Source of the DNA: Clostridiales bacterium
Lineage (GTDB): Bacteria > Bacillota > Clostridia > Christensenellales > Aristaeellaceae
DNA: 64,000 nucleotides
Assembly: GCA_015056325.1 (NCBI GenBank)
Contig: SVGL01000001.1
Span: 124,001-188,000 of the forward strand
Direction: 5' to 3'
The notes beneath the pieces were generated by a model. That model saw only the letters and a program-made list of their open reading frames with translations. It had not been told where the DNA came from and did no database searches. The position numbers were made by a program, and so were the translations under genes. How positions within the stretch are numbered: the first letter of the stretch is position 1; the number at the start of each line of letters is the position of its first letter. This document shows positions 42,793 through 51,121 of the stretch, piece after piece.

Positions 42793-43277
42793 AGGGTTCC
42801 CTCCTTGTTCATGCGTTCGGAAAGGAGCAGCCGCGCCCGGTGGTAGGTCACCCGCGCCCAGCTTTCGCTCTTGCCAAAGAGTGCGGCGATGTCAGGGTAG
42901 GCTACATCACCCAGCGCGCGCAGGGTGAAGACCTCCTTGTAGGGCTCGTCCAGCGTGTGCAGGTGCCGCAGGATGAGCAGCGCCTGATCCTGATTGACCA
43001 ACCTGGTCTCGACGTCCTCGGTGGAGGGTACCGCATCCAGCGCGGCGTCGCCGACCTCCCGTTGTCGCTTGCGGAGGCGGCTGATATGAACGTTGCGGGC
43101 GATGCGGAAGAGCCACGCATCCAGGTTGGCGTCATCGGGGAGCTTGCTCGCGTGCTGGATGGCCCGCAGGAAGGTTTCCTGGACGATCTCTTCTGCCTCG
43201 GCCGGTATGCGCGTCAATGACAGTGCGAACCGGTACAGCTTGTGGAAACAGGCTGTGTAGAGTTCCTCAAAATTCAT
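42789..43277 (-). CDS. ECF-type RNA polymerase sigma factor
   Basis: A 162-residue sigma factor of the extracytoplasmic-function group. Region 2 covers about residues 5-75 (AEEIVQETFLRAIQHA, LDAWLFRIARNVHISRLRKRQR) and region 4 about 105-155 with the helix-turn-helix DVAYPDIAALFGKSESWARVTYHRAR. The ATG is 7 bases after AGGAGG. The full three-hairpin element copy D forms its leader, so this regulator may be controlled after transcription starts. It is paired with the membrane anti-sigma gene just downstream. Confidence 0.93.
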   Translation of the reverse strand: MNFEELYTACFHKLYRFALSLTRIPAEAEEIVQETFLRAIQHASKLPDDANLDAWLFRIARNVHISRLRKRQREVGDAALDAVPSTEDVETRLVNQDQALLILRHLHTLDEPYKEVFTLRALGDVAYPDIAALFGKSESWARVTYHRARLLLSERMNKEGTL

Positions 43278-43293
43278 TCATCCACCTCCTTTC

Positions 43294-43380
43294 TCGGCCA
43301 TCACCTGACGTGAGGTCAGGCGCTGGCTACGCTCGGCGATTGCGAGCAATCGCTGTCGCTAGTCGGGCTTTGCCCGACCT
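43294..43380 (-). repeat. Three-hairpin element, copy D (leader of the ECF sigma gene)
   Basis: Minus-strand hairpin 1 GTCGGGC-AAA-GCCCGAC, linker TAGCGACA, hairpin 2 GCGATTGC-TC-GCAATCGC (perfect), linker CGAGCGTAGCCAGCG, hairpin 3 CCTGAC-CTCAC-GTCAGG, then TGATGGCCGA. SD AGGAGG follows at 43290-43285 and the ATG at 43277. Confidence 0.88.
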
Positions 43381-43446
43381 CCTTTCACCTATATAACGCA
43401 TGAGATAGCTACATGTTACAACATAATTGGAAAAATTGCAAAGAAA

Positions 43447-43473
43447 TTGGGAGACTCCATGCTGGAGCCTCCC
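43447..43473 (-). terminator. Possible terminator after the ABC exporter
   Basis: GGGAG.CTCC / GGAG.CTCCC near-perfect stem 7 bases past the stop; the following T run is weak. Confidence 0.5.
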
Positions 43474-43479
43474 TTGCGT

Positions 43480-45384
43480 TTACGCTTGAATAGCGTTACC
43501 CGTATACAGCTGATAATACTTGCCCTTCTGCTCAATGAGGTCGTCGTGGGTGCCGCGCTCGATGATTCGGCCCTGCTCGAGCACCATGATGCAGTCGGAG
43601 TTCTTGACCGTGGACAGGCGGTGGGCGATGACGAAGGTGGTACGCCCGTGCATGAGGGCGTCCATGCCGCGCTGTACGAGGGTCTCGGTGCGGGTATCGA
43701 TGGAGGAGGTGGCCTCATCCAGGATCAGGCAGGGCGGGTCAGCAACCGCTGCGCGGGCGATGGCCAGCAGCTGACGCTGGCCCTGGGAGAGGTTCGAGCC
43801 GTCGCCGGTGAGCATGGTGTTATAGCCCTCGGGCAGCTTGCGGATGAAGCCGTCCGCGTTGGCCAGCTTCGCCGCAGCGATGCACTCTTCGTCCGTGGCA
43901 TCCAGCTTGCCGTAACGGATGTTGTCCAGCACCGTGCCGGTGAACAGGTGGGTGTCCTGCAGTACCATACCCAGGGACTTGCGCAGGTCGTCCTTCTTGA
44001 TCTTGTTGACGTTGATGCCGTCATAGCGGATCTTGCCGTCCTGAATGTCGTAGAAGCGGTTGATCAGGTTGGTGATGGTGGTCTTGCCCGCTCCTGTTCC
44101 GCCTACGAACGCAATTTTCTGACCGGGCATGGCGTACATGTTGATATCGAAGAGCACCTGCTTTTCGTCATTGTAGCCGAAGTCCACCTCGGTGAATGTC
44201 ACGCCGCCCTCCAGCCTGGTGAGGGTGGTAGTGCCGTCCTGGTGGGGATGTTTCCAAGCCCACATGCCGGTGCGCTTATCGGATTCCACCAGATTGCCGT
44301 TTTCATCCTCGTGGGCGTTCACCAGTTCGACGTAGCCTTCGTCCTTCTCGGGCTCGGCGTCCATCAGGTCGAACACGCGGCGGGCGCCAGCCATGGCCAT
44401 GATGATGGCGTTCATCTGCTGGGTCACCTGGGTGATGGGCATGGTGAAGTTGCGATTCAGCGTCAGGTAGGTGACCAGCTTGCCCAGGGTCATCAGGGTG
44501 TTGCCGGAGAGGATGGCCAGCGCCGCGCCCACCATGGCGCAGATGACGTAGGAAATGTGGCCGAGGTTGTTGTTGATCGGGCCCATGGTGTTGGACCAGC
44601 GGTTGGCCTCATGGGCGGCGGTACGGAGCTTCTCGTTCAGGTCGTCGAAGCCCTCCTGGGCCTTATCCTCATGGCAGAAGACCTTTACGACCTTCTGGCC
44701 GGTGGTCATTTCCTCGATGTAGCCGTTGAGCTTGCCCAGATTCTGCTGCTGGGCGACGAAGAACTTGCCGCACAGCCCCACCAGCTTGCCGGAGATGAGC
44801 ATGGTCAGCGTCACCAGCACGATGGACAGCGCCGTCATGATGGGGGAGAGCAGGATCATGCTGACGAAGGTCATCACCAGCGTGGTGGCGGAGTTGACCA
44901 GCTGGGTCAGGCTCTGGCCGATAAGCATGCGCATGGTGTCCACATCGTTGGTGTAGACGGACATGATGTCGCCGTGGGAGTGGGTGTCGAAGTACTTGAT
45001 CGGCAGCTCTTCCATGTGGGTGAAGAGGTCGTTGCGGATGCGCAGCATCGAGCCCTGGGTTACCACGACCATGATGCGCTGCTGCAGGAAGGAGCTGGCA
45101 ATACCAATGATCAGAATGCCAGCCAGGCGGAGAAGGCGGGCGCCCAGGTCAGCGAAGGTCTTCGTGCCCTCCATGATGCCCTTGATGTACACGTCGATGA
45201 GCTCCTCAGTGAAGAGGGTGCCCTGCAGGGTACACAGGGCGGTGGTGAGGATGCAGGCGATGACCACGATGAAGTGCACGCCGTAGTTCTTCATGATGAA
45301 TTTAAGCACGCGGGCGAGGAGCTTGCCCTGACCCTTCAGGGACATGGCAGGCATGGGCGCACCGCGGCGACCGGGACCCATCAT
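43480..45384 (-). CDS. ABC exporter half-transporter, subunit 2
   Basis: A 634-residue fused membrane/ATPase protein. It has six transmembrane helices in residues 25-340; the ATPase domain holds Walker A GGTGAGKTT, signature LSQGQRQ and Walker B CLILDEATSS with the catalytic Glu intact. The start at 45384 overlaps the stop of the first subunit (ATGA). Subunit 1 has Asp in place of the catalytic Glu, so the pair should form a heterodimer with one working and one degenerate ATP site, like BmrCD or TM287/288. Likely substrate: drugs or lipids. Confidence 0.9.
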   Translation of the reverse strand: MMGPGRRGAPMPAMSLKGQGKLLARVLKFIMKNYGVHFIVVIACILTTALCTLQGTLFTEELIDVYIKGIMEGTKTFADLGARLLRLAGILIIGIASSFLQQRIMVVVTQGSMLRIRNDLFTHMEELPIKYFDTHSHGDIMSVYTNDVDTMRMLIGQSLTQLVNSATTLVMTFVSMILLSPIMTALSIVLVTLTMLISGKLVGLCGKFFVAQQQNLGKLNGYIEEMTTGQKVVKVFCHEDKAQEGFDDLNEKLRTAAHEANRWSNTMGPINNNLGHISYVICAMVGAALAILSGNTLMTLGKLVTYLTLNRNFTMPITQVTQQMNAIIMAMAGARRVFDLMDAEPEKDEGYVELVNAHEDENGNLVESDKRTGMWAWKHPHQDGTTTLTRLEGGVTFTEVDFGYNDEKQVLFDINMYAMPGQKIAFVGGTGAGKTTITNLINRFYDIQDGKIRYDGINVNKIKKDDLRKSLGMVLQDTHLFTGTVLDNIRYGKLDATDEECIAAAKLANADGFIRKLPEGYNTMLTGDGSNLSQGQRQLLAIARAAVADPPCLILDEATSSIDTRTETLVQRGMDALMHGRTTFVIAHRLSTVKNSDCIMVLEQGRIIERGTHDDLIEQKGKYYQLYTGNAIQA

Positions 45385-47258
45385 TGCATCTTCACCTCCT
45401 TGTGCTTGTGGGATTTCTTGTCCTTCATCGGGGGCATGGGGAAGGGCGGCATCAGGGGCTTCTTGGGCTGCTGCTTGTTGATGTCCCAGACTTCGATGTC
45501 CTTGTCGGAGTTGGTCTCGTCGAAGTCGCCGGAGCCGCTGGTCTGGGTTTCGTAGATCTCGCGGTAGATTTCGCTCTTTTCCAGCAGGGCCTCGTGGGTA
45601 TCGAAGGCGGCGATCTTGCCGTCCTCCATCACGATGATGCGGTCCGCATCCTGCACGGAGGCGATGCGCTGGGCGATGATCAGCTTGGTCGTGCCGGGAA
45701 TGGCTTCCTTGAAGGCGCGGCGGATCTTGGCGTCGGTGGCGGTATCCACGGCGGAGGTGGAGTCGTCCAGGATCAGCACGCGGGGCTTCTTCAGCAGCGC
45801 GCGGGCGATGCACAGGCGCTGCTTCTGACCGCCGGAGACGTTTGTACCGCCCTGCTCGATGAAGGTATCATACTTGTCGGGCATCTTCTCGATGAATTCA
45901 TCCGCACAAGCCTGCCGGCACACGGCCTGGCACTCTTCGAGGGTGGCGTCTTCCTTGCCCCAGCGCAGGTTGTCAAGAATCGTGCCGGAGAAGAGCACGT
46001 TCTTCTGCAGCACCACGGCCACCTGGTCGCGCAGGGCTTCCATGTCGTATTCGCGGACATCGCGGCCGCCGACGCACACGGAGCCCTCTGTCACGTCGTA
46101 CAAACGGCTGATCAGGCTCACCAGCGTGGTCTTGCCGCAGCCGGTACCGCCGATGATGCCGATGGTCTCGCCGGAATTGATGTGCAGGTTAATGTCCTCC
46201 AGGATGTCATCGCCGGAGCCCTCGGTGTGGTACTTGAAGCTCACGTCGTTGAAATCGATGGATCCGTCCTGCACCTCGGTCAAGGGTTCCTCCGGGTTGG
46301 TGATGGAGGGTTCCTCGTCCAGCACCTCGACGATGCGCTTGCCGGCGGCTGCGGACATGGTCAGATTGACGAAGATCATCGACAGCATCATCAGGTTCAT
46401 CAGGATGGACATGACGTAGGAGAACATGGCGCTCAGGTCACCCACCAGCATGCCGGATTCGGGGGTGCACACCTGCTTCGCACCGAACCAGGACAGCAGC
46501 AGGATAACAGTATAAACCGTGCCCATCATGACAGGGCCGTTCAGGGCGATGATGTTCTCCGCCTTAACGAAAAGCTTATACACACCGCCGGAAGCCTCGC
46601 GGAACTTCTGGCCCTCATGTTCCTCGCGGACGAAGGCCTTCACCACGCGAATGCCCTTGACATTCTCCTGCACGGAGGCATTCAGCGCATCGTACTTCTT
46701 GAACACCTGGCTGAACAGCTTCGACACCGTGCCGATGATCAGCGACAGCGTCACGCCCAGGAACAGCAGTGCCGCCAGGAAGATCACAGACAGGTTGCCG
46801 GAGATGGACAGCGCAGCAACCAGGGAGAAGATCAGCGTCAGCGGCGCGCGTACGGCGATGCGGGTGATCATCTGGAAGGTGTTCTGGATGTTGGTGACGT
46901 CCGTGGTCAGACGGGTGACAAGGCCCGCGGTAGAAAACTTGTCAATGTTGGCAAAGGAGAAGCGCTGGATATTCTGATACATGGCCTGACGCAGGTTCGC
47001 GCCAAAGCCGGTGGAGGCATGGCTGGCCAGGTGCGCACATGCCACGCCGAAGAACAAGCTCACCAGCGCCAGCATCATCATCAGCAGGCCAAACTTGATC
47101 AGCGCGCCCATATCGCCCGCCTCAATGCCTTTGTTGATCAGCTGCGCCATCACCAGCGGGATCAGCACTTCCATTACCACCTCGCCTGCCGCGCAGAGAG
47201 GGGTGAGCAGCGCTGATCTTTTGTACTGCTTCACATGGGAAGCAAGCTTCTTGATCAT
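45381..47258 (-). CDS. ABC exporter half-transporter, subunit 1
   Basis: A 625-residue half-transporter. It has six membrane helices (residues 15-300), Walker A GGTGCGKTT, signature VSGGQKQRLCIARALL and Walker B VLILDDSTSAVDT, where the catalytic Glu is Asp. This is the degenerate-site signature of heterodimeric exporters; the partner is the overlapping downstream gene. A Lys/His-rich C-terminal tail extends past the ATPase. The MarR gene 24 bases upstream is in the same transcription unit and likely represses it until a toxic compound is present. Confidence 0.9.
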   Translation of the reverse strand: MIKKLASHVKQYKRSALLTPLCAAGEVVMEVLIPLVMAQLINKGIEAGDMGALIKFGLLMMMLALVSLFFGVACAHLASHASTGFGANLRQAMYQNIQRFSFANIDKFSTAGLVTRLTTDVTNIQNTFQMITRIAVRAPLTLIFSLVAALSISGNLSVIFLAALLFLGVTLSLIIGTVSKLFSQVFKKYDALNASVQENVKGIRVVKAFVREEHEGQKFREASGGVYKLFVKAENIIALNGPVMMGTVYTVILLLSWFGAKQVCTPESGMLVGDLSAMFSYVMSILMNLMMLSMIFVNLTMSAAAGKRIVEVLDEEPSITNPEEPLTEVQDGSIDFNDVSFKYHTEGSGDDILEDINLHINSGETIGIIGGTGCGKTTLVSLISRLYDVTEGSVCVGGRDVREYDMEALRDQVAVVLQKNVLFSGTILDNLRWGKEDATLEECQAVCRQACADEFIEKMPDKYDTFIEQGGTNVSGGQKQRLCIARALLKKPRVLILDDSTSAVDTATDAKIRRAFKEAIPGTTKLIIAQRIASVQDADRIIVMEDGKIAAFDTHEALLEKSEIYREIYETQTSGSGDFDETNSDKDIEVWDINKQQPKKPLMPPFPMPPMKDKKSHKHKEVKMQ

Positions 47259-47282
47259 AAGTTGCAGTTTCCTTTCATCATT

Positions 47283-47711
47283 TTACTTGACGGCCTCGTA
47301 GACCTTCTTCAGGCAGGTGAGGAAGACCTCCCGCTCCTGCGGGGAAAGGTTAGCGGTCAGTCGAGCCTCGGAGTCCACCACGTTTTGGCGGCTTTGGGCG
47401 TGGATGTGGGCGCCTTCCTCCGTGAGCCTGGCAAGCTTTACGCGCCGGTCTGCAGGGGAGGCGACAGCCTCAACGAGGCCCTTCTTCTCCAGCCGGGAGA
47501 CCAGCCCTGCCACGGTGGATTGTGCTGCACCGAAGTGTTCCTCCAGCGCCTTGAGGGACAGCGTGTGCTCCTCCGCGTGGGCAAGCAGGATCAGCACCCG
47601 GTTCTGCTGCATGGTCAGGTTAAGGGCCTGCAGGTTCTGGTTGGCTTCCTTCTCCAGCGCGTTGTCGATGCACTTGATGAACCAGCCGTAGCCCGCGATG
47701 GGCTTATCCAT
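47283..47711 (-). CDS. MarR family transcriptional regulator
   Basis: A 142-residue winged-helix regulator. The recognition region is LEEHFGAAQSTVAGLVSRLEKKGLVE followed by the wing SPADRRVKLARLTEEG; helices at both ends (WFIKCIDNALEKEANQNL, REVFLTCLKKVYEAVK) form the dimer. The start at 47711 follows AGGAGG. It heads the exporter operon and its own promoter (47746-47774) contains AT-rich partial symmetry where it may bind to autoregulate. Confidence 0.92.
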   Translation of the reverse strand: MDKPIAGYGWFIKCIDNALEKEANQNLQALNLTMQQNRVLILLAHAEEHTLSLKALEEHFGAAQSTVAGLVSRLEKKGLVEAVASPADRRVKLARLTEEGAHIHAQSRQNVVDSEARLTANLSPQEREVFLTCLKKVYEAVK

Positions 47712-47745
47712 GATATACCTCCTGTTCCTTGATATTCCGATGGGT

Positions 47746-47774
47746 ATTATAATATAACGATAGCATGGTGTCAA
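47746..47774 (-). promoter_or_regulatory. Sigma-A promoter of the marR-exporter operon
   Basis: Minus-strand consensus TTGACA (47774-47769), a 17-base spacer and TATAAT (47751-47746): a perfect match in both boxes. Confidence 0.9.
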
Positions 47775-47814
47775 TAGCGTGCGATTGATTTAATCTTCCG
47801 TTCATATATGCAAC

Positions 47815-47840
47815 AAAAAATCCGCCCCGAAGGACGGATC
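47815..47840 (-). terminator. Intrinsic terminator after the pyrophosphatase operon
   Basis: Minus-strand ATCCGTCC pairs with GGGCGGAT around TTCG, then six T. UUCG-type tetraloop. Confidence 0.85.
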
Positions 47841-47852
47841 TGAAAGTGGGTG

Positions 47853-49472
47853 TTATCCCCAGAGAACAGCCAATGCCGGAACGATCTGCTTCTTACGGCT
47901 GACTACGCCGGGCAGGAACACATGCTGTCCCGCGATTTTGCCGGTACCGAAGGCCTGCTCGATGATCTCTTCATCGCCCAGGAAGATCAGCTCGGTGCCG
48001 CAGCGCAGGACGTCCGTCACCATCAGCAGCATCATATCGTAGCCCCGCAGCTGACGGAGCTTATTCATGGCGGGCAGCAGCTCGTCCATGCGGGTGAGGA
48101 GAGCGTCGGTTTCCAGGCAGGTGATCTGGCTGATGCCAAGGGCGTGCCCTGCAATGTGGAACTCCTTGAAGTCGGTGTTGAGAAGGGTTTCTGCCGGCTT
48201 ATCCGCGCTGGAGGCAGCCGAGAACATTTCACGGCCGAGGCGTTCCAGGTCGATGCCGGCAATACGGGCCAGACGCTCCGCCATGCGCTTGTCGCGCTGG
48301 GTGCAGGTGGGGGACTTGAAGAGCACCGTATCCGACAGGATGGCGGCAGCCATCAGGCCTGCCAGCTTCTCGGAGGGCTGCAAGCCCCTCTCCTGGAACA
48401 TGGTGGCCACGATGGTGGTGGTGGAGCCTACGGGCTCATTGCGCATGAAGACGGGATGACCGGTCTGCACATCAGCCAAACGGTGGTGGTCGATGATGGC
48501 GATAATCTCCGCCTGATCCAGCCCGGGAATGGACTGGCTCTTTTCGTTGTGGTCCACCAGCACTACACGCTTGCGCTTGGGCCGCAGCAGGTGATAGCGG
48601 CTCAGGGTGCCAGCCACATGTCCCCGGTGGTCAATGATGGGGTAGGAGCGGTAGCGGCTCTGCAGCACGGTCTCGCGCACGTCGTCGATGAAATCGTTGA
48701 GGTGGAAGCAGACGAGATCTTCCGTCTGAGCAATACGGCTGACGGGGATGGCCTGGTAGATCATTCGCGCGGCACGGTAAGCGTCGCAGGGGGTGACCAT
48801 GATGCAGGTCTTGCTGTGCAGGCCCAGATATTGTGCGGGCGCCGCGCCCTGGCAGATGATGATGCAGCTGGCGCCGCGCGCAAGGGCTGCGTCGATGACA
48901 TCCTCTGATTCGCCGCAGAGCACGATGGCGCCTTCCTTCATACCGCGCAGGGGATCGCCCGCGTGCGGCAGAGCAATCACTACTTCGCCGGAGATCAGGT
49001 CGAAGGCGTCCTCCTCGCTGTTGACGATGTGGCCCTCCAGCGCGGAGAGCAGGTTGAACACCGGTACATCGTGTACGCTGGGATTTACAATGGATTCCAT
49101 GTCGCTCTCTGCCACGCTGCCGGCCGTGATCATGCCGTACAGGCTTCCGTCCTCGCAGGTGACGGGCACGGCAGGGAGGGACTTGTGTTCCCGCAGGATC
49201 TGCCAGGCATGGCTCACAGGCACTTGACGGCCGATGGTGGGCGGTATGTCGTATTCGATGTCCCGCACCTGGGTGCGCACGGTGGTCAGAAGCAGCGGCG
49301 GTTCAAAGCCGAAGCGCTCCAGCAGGAAGGTGCTCTCGTCGTTGAGCTGGCCAAGGCGCGCTGGCACATAGTCGTGGTCGCCCAGGGCGTTGTTCAGCGC
49401 CGCATAGGCCATGGCGGATACGATGGAGTCCGTATCGGGATTGCGGTGACCGCATACATAAATCGGATCCAT
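47853..49472 (-). CDS. ppaC: Manganese-dependent inorganic pyrophosphatase with CBS-DRTGG insert
   Basis: A 539-residue DHH-family enzyme that hydrolyses pyrophosphate to drive biosynthesis. The catalytic halves flank a regulatory insert. Motifs are GHRNPDTDSI (residues 8-17), the second metal motif VLVDHNEKSQ, IIDHHRLAD, and the C-terminal GISQI and RKKQ substrate segments. Residues 70-290 hold two CBS halves separated by a DRTGG domain, an arrangement known in Clostridia where adenine nucleotides or diadenosine polyphosphates control activity. The start at 49472 follows AAAGGAGG. Last gene of the vanW-sfsA-CHAP operon. Confidence 0.95.
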   Translation of the reverse strand: MDPIYVCGHRNPDTDSIVSAMAYAALNNALGDHDYVPARLGQLNDESTFLLERFGFEPPLLLTTVRTQVRDIEYDIPPTIGRQVPVSHAWQILREHKSLPAVPVTCEDGSLYGMITAGSVAESDMESIVNPSVHDVPVFNLLSALEGHIVNSEEDAFDLISGEVVIALPHAGDPLRGMKEGAIVLCGESEDVIDAALARGASCIIICQGAAPAQYLGLHSKTCIMVTPCDAYRAARMIYQAIPVSRIAQTEDLVCFHLNDFIDDVRETVLQSRYRSYPIIDHRGHVAGTLSRYHLLRPKRKRVVLVDHNEKSQSIPGLDQAEIIAIIDHHRLADVQTGHPVFMRNEPVGSTTTIVATMFQERGLQPSEKLAGLMAAAILSDTVLFKSPTCTQRDKRMAERLARIAGIDLERLGREMFSAASSADKPAETLLNTDFKEFHIAGHALGISQITCLETDALLTRMDELLPAMNKLRQLRGYDMMLLMVTDVLRCGTELIFLGDEEIIEQAFGTGKIAGQHVFLPGVVSRKKQIVPALAVLWG

Positions 49473-49493
49473 GGGCGTCCTCCTTTGGTTTGG

Positions 49494-50408
49494 TTATTCG
49501 AAGAAGTCCTCGTCCTCTTCCGGCACGCTCCAGGCGTCGGGGTCCTGGTAGCGCTTTTCATCCACCAGGCGGTTGATGAGCGTCTGGGTCTCAATGTTGG
49601 CGATGCCCAGCACCTTCAGGTTATAGGCGGTCTGGAAGCGGGTGATGGCGTCCTGGGTGTTGACGCCGTAGTGGCCGGTCACATTGTCCGCGCTCAGCCA
49701 GCCCAGATAGACCAGCTTTTCCTGCAGCTCTGTGACCTTCTTGCCGGTGTTGCCAAAACGCATGGTCCAGTCCGCCACGTCGTGGACGGTGCCGTAGCCC
49801 AGGATCTTCTTGTCACCGGTGGAGTAGGCGACTCTTGCCACCCGGTCAGGGTTGTTGCCCTCCAGGCAGTGGATGGTAATGCTGCCGTCCTGATTCTGTA
49901 CGGCGTATTCCACCATGGCAACGTGGGAGGTGTTGCCGTCGCTGGTCCAGGAGAAGAAGACCCAGTCGCCGGGCTGGGGGATGTACTCGCCGGCGGTGAT
50001 GAAGTGGTCTTTGCCCTTGAACCACTGGTAACCCCACTCGTCCAGATTACCGTTGCGGGCGACCCAGCGGCCTTCCTTGATGAACCAGCGCATGCCGGTG
50101 TTCTGGCCGGAATAGAGGGGGTACACATTTTTCAGCAGCTGGGTACCGTGGGTCTTATCCACCTGGTCGACGCACCAGCACAGGTACTCGGCGCACCACT
50201 GGGCATAGCCGTCGCCCCAGTACTCTCCGTATTTTGAGTACCCGTGGGAGCCTTCCTTGTAGCCGATTTCACCGCGGGCTACGTCCAGCAGCTGGGTTAC
50301 GTACTCCGGTACGAGCCACTGGGGACGCAGGGCATCCTCCTTGCTTTCTGCCAGGCAGACAGACGCCATCAGGCACAGTAACAGGACAGAGGCGATCAAA
50401 CGCTTCAT
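49494..50408 (-). CDS. Secreted CHAP-like amidase with peptidoglycan-binding domain
   Basis: A 304-residue exported protein with a signal peptide (1-20). The catalytic domain (about 35-215) has the nucleophile Cys in AQWCAEYLCWC and His in TSHVAMVEY, as in CHAP/NlpC-P60 cysteine peptidases, with the W-rich GDWVFFSW strand between. A PG_binding_1 domain follows at about 220-285 (GKKVTELQEKLVYLGWL...DAITRFQTAYNL). It is expected to cleave or remodel peptidoglycan. The second ATG (50408) fits the AAGGAG spacing better than the first. It is one of four same-strand genes 21-24 bases apart. Confidence 0.85.
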   Translation of the reverse strand: MKRLIASVLLLCLMASVCLAESKEDALRPQWLVPEYVTQLLDVARGEIGYKEGSHGYSKYGEYWGDGYAQWCAEYLCWCVDQVDKTHGTQLLKNVYPLYSGQNTGMRWFIKEGRWVARNGNLDEWGYQWFKGKDHFITAGEYIPQPGDWVFFSWTSDGNTSHVAMVEYAVQNQDGSITIHCLEGNNPDRVARVAYSTGDKKILGYGTVHDVADWTMRFGNTGKKVTELQEKLVYLGWLSADNVTGHYGVNTQDAITRFQTAYNLKVLGIANIETQTLINRLVDEKRYQDPDAWSVPEEDEDFFE

Positions 50409-50432
50409 TGTCATACTCCTTGTTGGTTGATA

Positions 50433-51116
50433 TCAGAGGATCAACGGTACGGTGCGGACGATCTCCGCAGCATCCGCAGTCACGCGGCAGCAGGCGGCCA
50501 CGATGCGCACATCGGATTCATGGGCCTCCCGCAAGGCGGCGGAAAAGTCAGGATCGGTCACGTCGTTGGGCGCGAGGCCAACGGCATCCTCCTTCATAAT
50601 AACGAAGAGAAGGCCGCTTTCCATCCCGGCACGGCGGGCTTCGATCAGCCCGTGCAGGTGCTTTGCGCCGCGGGTGGTGGGTGCATCAGGAAAGATGGCG
50701 ACGCCGTCCTCGTTAAAGAGCGTCACGCCCTTTACTTCGATCAGGCAGCGGGCATCGCCCTGCATACAGCCCAGGTCAAACCGGGAATCCCCCCAGGTGA
50801 CCTCGCTGCGGATATCGGTGACCTCGCCCCAGCCACCCGTTTCGACCCATTCCTTCGCGATGAGGTTCGGCGCCTGGCTGTCGATGTTGACGATGCGGCT
50901 GTCCTTTTCCACCGCGACCAGGTCGTAGAGCGTCTTGCGGCCTGGATTGGCGGACTTTTCCAGCCAGCACGTTGCGCCGGGAACGAGCAGTTCCTTCAGC
51001 CTGCCGGTATTTTTCACATGGACGGTGGTTTCCACGCCGCCCACCGAACACTTCGCAATAAAGCGATTGACCCGGCACAGAAAGCTGCACTGGGTCAAAT
51101 CGTGATAGAGTTTCAT
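50433..51116 (-). CDS. sfsA: SfsA family DNA/RNA nuclease-like protein
   Basis: A 227-residue protein of the SfsA family: N-terminal OB-like part (VNRFIAKCSVGGVETTVHVKNTGRLKELLVPG) and a C-terminal nuclease-like fold with RFDLGCMQGDARCLIEVKGVTL, where the acidic residues and Glu-x-Lys match the PD-(D/E)xK core, and FPDAPTTRGAKHL. In E. coli it was named for a sugar-fermentation effect, and nucleic-acid binding is the better-supported property. The start at 51116 has its SD (GAGGA) inside the end of vanW, 5 bases after the vanW stop. Probably translated with vanW. Confidence 0.9.
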   Translation of the reverse strand: MKLYHDLTQCSFLCRVNRFIAKCSVGGVETTVHVKNTGRLKELLVPGATCWLEKSANPGRKTLYDLVAVEKDSRIVNIDSQAPNLIAKEWVETGGWGEVTDIRSEVTWGDSRFDLGCMQGDARCLIEVKGVTLFNEDGVAIFPDAPTTRGAKHLHGLIEARRAGMESGLLFVIMKEDAVGLAPNDVTDPDFSAALREAHESDVRIVAACCRVTADAAEIVRTVPLIL

Positions 51117-51121
51117 CAGGA

